Positions 7,662 through 12,321 of a DNA stretch of 12,321 nt are shown one piece after another; within the stretch, counting starts at the first letter, position 1, and every line of letters begins with the position of its first letter. The stretch lies in NCBI GenBank assembly GCA_003641415.1, contig QNAG01000066.1, positions 1-12,321 of the forward strand. Direction: 5' to 3'. The DNA comes from Candidatus Zixiibacteriota bacterium (GTDB taxonomy: Bacteria > Zixibacteria > MSB-5A5 > GN15 > FEB-12). The position numbers were made by a program, and so were the translations under genes. The notes under the pieces are model-generated. The model saw only the letters and a list, made by a program, of their open reading frames with translations. It did not search any database and had not been told where the DNA came from.

Positions 7662-7898
7662 TTAGTTGCCAATTTTACCGCTGGCCAAGATGAAAACAAT
7701 AAATACGTAGATAGTCAGCGCCTCGATAAAAGCGGCGCCGATAATCATCGCGGTCTGGATCTTTCCAGCAGCTTCCGGCTGACGACCAATGGCTTCCATT
7801 GCTGCACCAACAGCTTTGCCAATACCCAGACCGGAACCGATAGCGGCCAGCCCAACGGCGAGTGGGGCGGCCAGAGCAAGTGTTGCCTGATAATCCAT
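7662..7898 (-). CDS. atpE: ATP synthase Fo subunit c (c-ring)
   Basis: Subunit c is the hairpin that oligomerises into the rotating proton ring. The 78 residues contain two membrane helices. Helix 1 carries the glycine series G21, G23, G25, G27 for tight packing. The polar loop is GRQPEA (38-43). Helix 2 carries the ion-binding Glu59 in AAFIEALTIYVF. Residues typical of Na+ rings are absent: the inner-helix Gln position is Ile26, and the residues after the Glu are Ala-Leu rather than Ser-Thr. Proton coupling is therefore the likely mode. The gene has the strongest ribosome site of the operon, consistent with the need for many c copies. Confidence 0.97.
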   Translation of the reverse strand: MDYQATLALAAPLAVGLAAIGSGLGIGKAVGAAMEAIGRQPEAAGKIQTAMIIGAAFIEALTIYVFIVFILASGKIGN

Positions 7899-7903
7899 TA
7901 CAT

Positions 7904-7909
7904 CCTCCT
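7904..7909 (-). promoter_or_regulatory. Full-consensus ribosome binding site of atpE
   Basis: AGGAGG on the minus strand lies five bases before the atpE ATG. It is the only complete consensus site in the operon and fits the need for about ten or more c subunits per enzyme. An ATG-TAA (7903-7898) overlapping the site and the real start is an incidental one-codon frame. Confidence 0.7.
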
Positions 7910-7959
7910 AAAAACTACTTGTATATATATTTCTTTTTCTCATTTCTATTATCATAGCC

Positions 7960-8808
7960 TCAATGAGCGTGTTCCTCATGAGGCAACATCATCAAAATAT
8001 ATATGGTCGAAAGCAATGTAAACACGAGTGCCTGAATAGTCGATAGCAGCAGCCCGAGAAAATAGAAAGGCAACTGCAATGGTATCCCAACGGGAGAGAA
8101 GGCTAGGATGGCAATACCTAATCCGACGAAGACAGCGATAAGCGTATCCTCGCCGGTGATATTACCAAAAAGACGCAAGGACAGGCTAAACGGTTTGGCC
8201 AGCTCGCCAATTACGTGCACTGGGAACATGAGAGGCACCATGCACCAACCGATTACATCGACGGGGCTTCCAGCCAGATGGTGTAAATAGCTACCAATAC
8301 CAAGCCGTTGAATTCCTGTCCATTGTGCGTACAGAAAAACTAAAATGGCCAGCGAGGCAGTGATACTGAGACTCGTCGATGGGGAATGCCCCAGTGGAAT
8401 CATCCCAATCCAGTTGTTAATCAGGATATAGAAGAATAGTGTTCCTAAAAACGGCAGGTATTTCTTCGTATCATTACCCAGAATTGAATAGATGAAGTTG
8501 TACATCCCTTCGACCATCATCTCAATTGCATTCTGGAATGGTCCGGGAATCATCTGACGCTTGCGATAAACCGACATAGCCACGATGACCATGAACAAAG
8601 CCACTGCCAATGCAAAAATAACATTGACCCATTCATTGACCGGACCATGACCACCGGTCAACAAACTAACCAGATTGGGCAAGTGGGGCGCACCGCCCTC
8701 GTGTCCACCCGAGTGCTCTCCCGCTTCACCACCAGAAGCGGTGGCGACCAGCCACGGGCCAAACCTGGCAGCAGTAACAGTAATCACCTGCCCATAGTAT
8801 AGAAGCAT
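7960..8808 (-). CDS. atpB: ATP synthase Fo subunit a (proton channel)
   Basis: Subunit a provides the two proton half-channels beside the c-ring. The 282-residue protein has about five or six membrane helices. The essential Arg is Arg212 within SLSLRLFGNITGED, and a conserved Asn-Asn-Trp (131-133) and Gln259 in the last helices also fit the family. A histidine- and glycine-rich stretch (residues 26-42, with H32, H36, H42) sits in the outer-facing N-terminal region, and the C-terminus is PHEEHAH. The ATG overlaps the atpI stop by one base (TAATG), with GAGG seven bases upstream, so the start is firm. It is 61 bases from atpE. Confidence 0.96.
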   Translation of the reverse strand: MLLYYGQVITVTAARFGPWLVATASGGEAGEHSGGHEGGAPHLPNLVSLLTGGHGPVNEWVNVIFALAVALFMVIVAMSVYRKRQMIPGPFQNAIEMMVEGMYNFIYSILGNDTKKYLPFLGTLFFYILINNWIGMIPLGHSPSTSLSITASLAILVFLYAQWTGIQRLGIGSYLHHLAGSPVDVIGWCMVPLMFPVHVIGELAKPFSLSLRLFGNITGEDTLIAVFVGLGIAILAFSPVGIPLQLPFYFLGLLLSTIQALVFTLLSTIYILMMLPHEEHAH

Positions 8809-9224
8809 TAAAGTGCCTCTTGCATGTTTTCATCTTTTTGGGCCTTGGCATCTAATCCAAAAAGTGCCCGACCAATAACCTTCAAAGTCACCACGCCGAG
8901 TAACACCGAAAAACCTATGATCAAATGGATTGGATCGAAAACCGGAACTTTCAAAAGGAAATAGCCGGATACATACAGCAAAGGAAACTTCAGCAGTACC
9001 AAACCAGTGACCTTGACCTTATCCACCTTATCGGGTCTGATCGCTGCTCTTACCAACGCAGATAGAAACATCAGGTTGACCATCGACCAGACCCCCCCCG
9101 ATAGAATCGCCAGAGCCGGATAGATCCCAAGATAATATAAGCAAAATGACAGAATTACCAGAAGAACAACTCCTGTAGTGCGGAGCGTGCGATCGATAAA
9201 ATCAAGTCCGAGGTTCTGTATCAT
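8808..9224 (-). CDS. atpI: ATP synthase subunit I-like membrane protein AtpI
   Basis: This is a 138-residue protein with four membrane segments (about residues 18-35, 37-58, 71-90 and 98-116), matching the ATP synthase subunit I family in size, topology and position just before atpB. AtpI is not part of the finished enzyme; in other bacteria it helps assemble the c-ring. Sequence identity is low across this family, so the call rests on context and topology. The gene overlaps atpZ by 23 bases at its start and atpB by one base at its end, so translation of the three is probably coupled. The cytoplasmic tail is polar (AKAQKDENMQEAL). Confidence 0.8.
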   Translation of the reverse strand: MIQNLGLDFIDRTLRTTGVVLLVILSFCLYYLGIYPALAILSGGVWSMVNLMFLSALVRAAIRPDKVDKVKVTGLVLLKFPLLYVSGYFLLKVPVFDPIHLIIGFSVLLGVVTLKVIGRALFGLDAKAQKDENMQEAL

Positions 9225-9477
9225 TATCGCTATTATTCTCCGATGAGGACGCCTTTTTTACCAGCCCATAAATTTCAATACCTGCTGCGGCAATTCCTAA
9301 AAGCACACCCAGAGCAGATAGATAAGGGCTGGTTCCAAACTTACCATCAAACCACCAACCGATTCCATATCCAATTAAGGGACCAGCCAATAATAATCCT
9401 GGTACCGCCGTATACAGACCAATTTGACGAATATCCCGGCGTGACTTATTGTCTGATCCGGGTTTCATCAAGCTCAT
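9202..9477 (-). CDS. atpZ: AtpZ/AtpI-family small membrane protein
   Basis: This is the first gene of the atp operon. It codes for 91 residues with two membrane helices (about 19-40 and 47-70) joined by WWFDGKFGTSPY, the loop typical of the AtpZ (putative F0F1-ATPase subunit) family. Relatives are reported to aid assembly or Mg2+/Ca2+ supply of the synthase. The reading frame is open to 9585, but I chose the ATG at 9477. AAGG lies five bases upstream, and the likely operon promoter (9566-9538) lies inside the longer frame. The extra residues would be a polar Lys/Asn/Tyr-rich run unlike the family. Its end overlaps atpI by 23 bases. Confidence 0.82.
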   Translation of the reverse strand: MSLMKPGSDNKSRRDIRQIGLYTAVPGLLLAGPLIGYGIGWWFDGKFGTSPYLSALGVLLGIAAAGIEIYGLVKKASSSENNSDNDTEPRT

Positions 9478-9537
9478 ATTGGCCTTATTCGAAACATTCG
9501 ATTGATAACTTAACTTATTGATTTTATTCAAGTCAAT

Positions 9538-9566
9538 ATAATATTTTTCATAAGTTCGCTTTCCAA
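9538..9566 (-). promoter_or_regulatory. Likely promoter of the atp operon
   Basis: On the minus strand, TTGGAA (9566-9561) and TATTAT (9543-9538) are separated by 17 bases and match the -35 and -10 consensus at 4 and 5 of 6 positions. The start of transcription would be near 9531, giving a leader of about 54 bases to atpZ. A second TTGACT further in has no good -10 partner. Confidence 0.55.
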
Positions 9567-9595
9567 TTGCGATAAAAACAGTCAATGTTTATATT
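9567..9595 (+). promoter_or_regulatory. Likely promoter of the cytidylate-kinase-like gene
   Basis: TTGCGA (9567-9572) and TATATT (9590-9595), 17 bases apart, match consensus at 4 and 5 of 6 positions. The start would be near 9602, just before the GAGGAAGG ribosome site (9602-9609) of the ATG at 9616, so the leader is very short. Its -35 box directly abuts the -35 box of the opposite atp promoter. Confidence 0.5.
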
Positions 9596-9615
9596 GTGAA
9601 TGAGGAAGGTATGCA

Positions 9616-10131
9616 ATGACTTCTATCGAATCCATTATTAACCGTCAGTTTCTTCTCTGGGGACAACAGAAATTCCGCCCTTATGGGGAACAAACTCCAG
9701 TGGCGCTACCACTTAAAATTGTTACAGTATCCCGGCAAACCGGTTCGCGTGGTTCATATTTCGCCTCACGACGGGCTCAAAAATTGGGCTATCAGCGTAT
9801 TCATCGCGAGATAGTTGATGCCATTTGTACTTCTTCCGGTTACCGCAAGCGTATCATTGAATCGCTCGATGAACGGTATCGTTCCAACCTTGATACACTT
9901 GTAAATACCCTGTTGACCGGAGAAGCCATCGATCACAACGATTACTACTATCACCTGTACCAGGTTGTGCTGTCTATGGCTGAACTGGGAGGCGTTGAGC
10001 ATGGTCGGAGCAGCGGCATATCACAACAACAAGGCGGCGCTGCCGGGCAGCCTTCAGAAGGCGGCGGCCAGGCCGACGGTGCAGGTAACGATGATGATGT
10101 GGTGGATGCTGAATTCACCGAGCGAAGCTGA
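9616..10131 (+). CDS. Cytidylate-kinase-like N-terminus fused in frame to a DnaK tail
   Basis: The 171-codon frame has two unrelated parts. Residues 1-127 match the start of the cytidylate-kinase-like family: a leader, then KIVTVSRQTGSRGS (about 34-47, in place of the usual SREFGSGG P-loop), ASRRAQKLGYQRI and a helical region ending VVLSMAELGGV. In relatives this continues VVxVGRGA and runs to roughly 200 residues. Here it instead passes into a Gln/Gly-rich sequence ending DDDVVDAEF, which is the C-terminal tail of DnaK. The kinase lacks its lid, the rest of its nucleotide site and its substrate-binding half, so activity is unlikely. The start at 9616 has GAGGAAGG upstream. The fusion may be an assembly join or a real rearrangement. 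Confidence 0.75.
   Translation: MTSIESIINRQFLLWGQQKFRPYGEQTPVALPLKIVTVSRQTGSRGSYFASRRAQKLGYQRIHREIVDAICTSSGYRKRIIESLDERYRSNLDTLVNTLLTGEAIDHNDYYYHLYQVVLSMAELGGVEHGRSSGISQQQGGAAGQPSEGGGQADGAGNDDDVVDAEFTERS
9997..10131 (+). pseudogene. dnaK: 3' remnant of dnaK (disordered C-terminal tail)
   Basis: The last 30-45 codons before the stop at 10131 read QQQGGAAGQPSEGGG, then DDDVVDAEFTERS. A low-complexity Gly/Gln/Ala-rich linker followed by D-D-V-V-D-A-E-F is the signature of the Hsp70 DnaK C-terminus, which binds co-chaperones and assists substrate folding. The ATPase domain, substrate-binding domain and lid are all absent from the window. The remnant is directly upstream of cbpA, cbpM and clpB, the expected companions of dnaK. 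The exact left end cannot be seen: it lies between 9997, where the kinase similarity ends, and about 10030, where clear DnaK-like sequence begins. Confidence 0.82.
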
Positions 10132-10135
10132 TCTT

Positions 10136-10180
10136 AAAGCCGGTTCGGTCGCCTTATCAAAAGGTGGCCGAACCGGCTTT
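10136..10180 (+). terminator. Hairpin terminator after the dnaK tail
   Basis: AAAGCCGGTTCGG (10136-10148) and CCGAACCGGCTTT (10168-10180) form a perfect 13-bp stem. The 19-base loop can itself pair further (CGCCTT with AAGGTG). It begins five bases after the stop codon. The T run is short (three bases), but the flanking A and T ends suit termination on either strand. It would separate dnaK from the cbpA unit. The remainder, 10181-10297, shows no clear promoter. Confidence 0.65.
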
Positions 10181-10297
10181 GCAACAGGCATTATCGTGAG
10201 GCAGGCGTTTCCGTGCTTTATTGGTTTTATCCAGCGGTCGTTGATGGCCGCGAACAGAAGACAAACATCAAGTAAACCCGAGGTATAAAAGGGAACT

Positions 10298-10963
10298 ATG
10301 GCCGTTCAATATAAAGACTACTATGAAATCCTGGGTGTTTCCCACAACGTATCCAAGGACGAGATCCAGCGTGCCTATCGCAAGCTGGCACGTAAATTTC
10401 ATCCGGATTTGAATAAGGAGGCCGGCTCCGACGAAAAATTCAAGGAGATCAACGAGGCCTACGAGGTTCTCAAGGATCCGGCCAAACGGGGAGAATACGA
10501 CCAATTCGGCAGCGATTGGCAGAACGGAGACAATTATCAGCCGCCGCCGGGTTGGCAATACCGGTCGGATTTCAACCGGGGACAGCAGGGCTCCCAGGAG
10601 AACTTTTTCTGGGGTTTGGACGGCGGAGAGTATAGTGATTTTTTTGAAGCGCTTTTCGGCGGCCGTTTCCAAGAAAATGTTCAGGGCGCTCCAGGCGGCT
10701 GGCCCTTTTTCATCAATCGTCGCAGCAGCGATTACGAGGCGGTTTTGCGCATACCCTTGGAAGAGGCGTTTCGCGGCGGCATCGAAACTATCACCATGCA
10801 ATCCACCGAGCCGGGAATGGATGGAAGTCCTCCCAGCCGGGGAAAACGCTATGATGTGAAAATTCCTCAGGGAATCATGCCGGGGCAGAAAATCCGTCTG
10901 TCGGGCCAGGGTGGCAAGGGAAGCGGCTTTGGGAGCACAAATCAATGTTCAAACACTGGATGA
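10298..10963 (+). CDS. cbpA: DnaJ-like co-chaperone CbpA, truncated by a frameshift
   Basis: CbpA stimulates the DnaK ATPase and hands it unfolded clients. The 221 codons begin with a full J domain (about residues 6-70) with the catalytic HPD at 35-37 (KFHPDLNK). A Gly/Phe/Gln-rich linker follows (about 71-140), and then the first C-terminal beta domain (about 144-205, DYEAVLRIPLEEAFRGG to KIRLSGQGGKG). There is no zinc finger, as in CbpA rather than DnaJ. After residue 210 the frame is lost and ends in FGSTNQCSNTG. The second C-terminal domain continues in another frame just downstream (to 11162). Normal CbpA has about 300 residues, so this product lacks the dimer and part of the client-binding region. 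The J domain itself should be intact. Confidence 0.88.
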   Translation: MAVQYKDYYEILGVSHNVSKDEIQRAYRKLARKFHPDLNKEAGSDEKFKEINEAYEVLKDPAKRGEYDQFGSDWQNGDNYQPPPGWQYRSDFNRGQQGSQENFFWGLDGGEYSDFFEALFGGRFQENVQGAPGGWPFFINRRSSDYEAVLRIPLEEAFRGGIETITMQSTEPGMDGSPPSRGKRYDVKIPQGIMPGQKIRLSGQGGKGSGFGSTNQCSNTG

Positions 10964-11162
10964 AACGGTTACCCTTAAGGTCCCTTCCGGTACCCAAAGC
11001 GGACAGAAACTAAAACTCCGTGCAAAGGGGATACCGAAGCCCAAGGGGCGGCGAGGCGATCTTTATGCGATGATGAAAATTAAGGTTCCGAAAAAACTTT
11101 CCAAAAAGGAAAGACAACTTTTTGAAGAATTGAGCAAAGTATCATCCTTCAATCCGAGATAG
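10911..11162 (+). pseudogene. cbpA: CbpA C-terminal fragment in a shifted frame
   Basis: From about 10920 a second frame reads EAALGAQINVQTLDETVTL, then KVPSGTQSGQKLKL and GDLYAMMKIKVPKKL, ending at 11162. This is the second C-terminal domain of CbpA, which in E. coli CbpA begins at PWEAALG. About 35 residues that normally join it to the upstream part (the GDLxLxIHIAPHPxF to VSP region) are missing. It has no ribosome site or good start of its own (a GTG at 10911 is in frame), so it is probably not translated separately. Together with the preceding CDS it makes one broken cbpA. Confidence 0.85.
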
Positions 11163-11222
11163 CTTTTGTTTGGGTATCCCCGGACAAAGATACAATTTAG
11201 GTTCTAAGGAGTGCGAACGTCC

Positions 11223-11555
11223 ATGAAAAGACAAGTGAATCTGCCGGTTTTAGTGAAACGCACCAGGCCTACTCGTCCTTATCTAAGAATCGGTGAGGTG
11301 GCCGTGCGCTGCCGAACACATCCGGGCTTGGTCCATCGATTTGTGCGCCTGGGCTTGGTTGACCCGGTTGATACGCGCGGAACGCCAGAACAGTGGCTTT
11401 TTGAAAACGAGGCGGTACCGTTGATCGCCAAAATCCTCCGCCTGCGAAACGAACTGGGGGTCAACTATTCCGGTGTCGGTGTCGTTCTTGACCTGTTGGA
11501 ACGTATCAATGTGCTGGGAAATCGCATCCGCGAGTTAGAACGTGGTCGATATTGA
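11223..11555 (+). CDS. cbpM: CbpM-like MerR-family chaperone modulator
   Basis: CbpM binds the J domain of CbpA and holds back its co-chaperone activity. The 110-residue protein has a winged-helix MerR-like part (YLRIGEVAVRCRTHPGLVH, about residues 22-40, then RLGLVDP) followed by a helical end. ILRLRNELGVNYSGVGVVL (about 65-83) and LLERINVLGNRIRELE (about 84-99) match the E. coli CbpM pattern LRHELALDWPGIAVAL...L. A GTG at 11211 is in frame, but it overlaps the AAGGAG site (11206-11211), so I chose the ATG at 11223, 11 bases beyond. It lies between cbpA and clpB. If CbpA is broken, CbpM would still have the intact J domain as target. Confidence 0.85.
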   Translation: MKRQVNLPVLVKRTRPTRPYLRIGEVAVRCRTHPGLVHRFVRLGLVDPVDTRGTPEQWLFENEAVPLIAKILRLRNELGVNYSGVGVVLDLLERINVLGNRIRELERGRY

Positions 11556-11652
11556 GCCGGCTAAATGGCATCTATATTGAAGCGCAAGGCATCAAAAACA
11601 TGGGAATAGAATATTTAACAAATAACATGGGCAAAGATGGAGGTTTAACATA

Positions 11653-12321
11653 ATGGACTTAAACAAATTTACTGTAAAATGCCAACAGGCGCTTCAAGAA
11701 GCACAGACCAAAGCCGTCAATTTCAACCACCAGGAAGTGGATGGTGAACATTTGCTACTGGCTTTGACGGAACAACCGGAAGGGTTGGTGCCGCGCCTTT
11801 TGCAACGCATGGAGGTTCCCGTCGACGCGTTTCAGGCCAGACTCGAGCAGGCGCTTGAGAAGAAGCCTCGCGTCAGCGGCTCGGGAATGGAGCCGGGCAA
11901 GGTCTATATCACCCAGCGGCTGAACAAACTGCTGGCCCAGGCCCAGGCCGAGGCCAAAAAACTCAAGGACGAGTATGTTTCTGTCGAGCATATTCTGCTG
12001 GCCTTTATCAACGAGGGCACCGGCACCCCGACGGGAAATATACTGAAGGAATTCAATATCACCCGCGACCTGCTGCTGCAAACGCTCACCGCCATCCGCG
12101 GACACCAGCGCGTGACCAGTGCCGATCCCGAAAGCACATACGAGGCGCTGCAAAAATACGGCCGCGATCTCGTGGAAGAAGCCCGGTCCGGAAAGCTTGA
12201 TCCGGTTATCGGGCGCGATAGTGAAATCCGACGGGTGATCAGGATTCTTTCGCGCAAAACCAAAAACAACCCGGTTTTGATCGGCGACCCCGGCGTGGGT
12301 AAGACCGCCATCGTCGAGGGA
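11653..12321 (+). CDS. clpB: ClpB disaggregase, N-terminal part only
   Basis: ClpB is the hexameric AAA+ machine that, with DnaK, pulls proteins out of aggregates. 223 codons are visible and the gene continues past the right edge; full length is about 860 residues. The double Clp-N repeat fills about residues 1-150 (FTVKCQQALQEAQTKAV, then DGEHLLLALTEQ and VSVEHILLAFINEG). The linker ALQKYGRDLVEEARSGKLDPVIGRD leads into the first ATPase domain, whose P-loop GDPGVGKT is at 211-218. The ATG at 11653 has GGAGG nine bases upstream. The 97-base gap after cbpM holds nothing notable. Base composition here is richer in G+C than in the atp genes (for example 36 of 60 bases at 11881-11940). Confidence 0.95.
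   Translation, partial: MDLNKFTVKCQQALQEAQTKAVNFNHQEVDGEHLLLALTEQPEGLVPRLLQRMEVPVDAFQARLEQALEKKPRVSGSGMEPGKVYITQRLNKLLAQAQAEAKKLKDEYVSVEHILLAFINEGTGTPTGNILKEFNITRDLLLQTLTAIRGHQRVTSADPESTYEALQKYGRDLVEEARSGKLDPVIGRDSEIRRVIRILSRKTKNNPVLIGDPGVGKTAIVEG

Noticed and set aside
9478..9585. Longer N-terminus for AtpZ starting at 9585
   Set aside because: The longer frame covers the likely -35 and -10 boxes of the operon, encodes a polar Lys/Asn/Tyr-rich run unlike the family, and has a weaker start context than the ATG at 9477.
9965..10288. A 107-codon frame overlapping the kinase/DnaK join and the terminator hairpin
   Set aside because: It reads through the terminator and the leader of cbpA, and its sequence resembles no protein. 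The DnaK tail lies in the other frame.
10268..10945. A 225-codon minus-strand frame opposite cbpA
   Set aside because: It is antisense to a clear J-domain gene and has no supporting start site. It is a composition shadow of the GC-rich gene.
10910..10965. Programmed ribosomal frameshifting in cbpA
   Set aside because: There is no slippery heptamer at the frame change, and about 35 conserved residues are missing, which frameshifting cannot explain. A deletion does.

Overview
The window looks like Gram-negative-type bacterial chromosome. It carries a complete F-type ATP synthase operon on the minus strand and part of a protein-quality-control (chaperone) locus on the plus strand. The lineage cannot be fixed from the sequence. 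The gene order atpZ-atpI-atpB-atpE-atpF-atpH-atpA-atpG-atpD-atpC in one unit, with a single b gene and a neighbouring cytidylate-kinase-like gene, would suit a deep-branching group such as Zixibacteria/FCB or Desulfobacterota, but this is inference. No phage, insertion sequence, CRISPR array, rRNA or tRNA was seen.

Minus strand, read from right to left. A promoter at about 9538-9566 drives atpZ, atpI, atpB (a), atpE (c), atpF (b), atpH (delta), atpA (alpha), atpG (gamma), atpD (beta) and atpC (epsilon), ending at 2056. All subunits of a working H+-coupled ATP synthase are present and look intact. A 269-base gap follows. Then comes tadA (tRNA adenosine deaminase), whose stop overlaps a TTG-started four-helix membrane protein, which in turn overlaps a second four-helix membrane protein (ATGA). 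A separate promoter at 273-301 then leads into the start of a secreted protein cut off by the left window edge.

Plus strand, 9616-12321. A cytidylate-kinase-like gene starts back-to-back with the atp operon. After about 127 codons it runs in frame into what is unmistakably the last part of a DnaK C-terminal tail, ending in the DDDVVDAEF signature. A strong hairpin terminator follows, then cbpA (DnaJ-like co-chaperone), cbpM (MerR-like CbpA modulator) and the first 223 codons of clpB. The right part is therefore the 3' end of a dnaK / cbpA-cbpM-clpB heat-shock locus. cbpA is itself broken: an internal stretch of its C-terminal domain is missing and the frame changes exactly at a short sequence that could be a 9-base microhomology.

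The main observation is that two breaks lie within 1 kb: the kinase/DnaK join near 9997-10030 and the cbpA internal deletion near 10918-10926. Sampled base composition also rises to the right of the join. Either two genomic segments were joined (assembly chimera or real rearrangement), or the chaperone locus is decaying. I found no convincing evidence of a wholly new biological system. The ATP synthase part is conventional in content.
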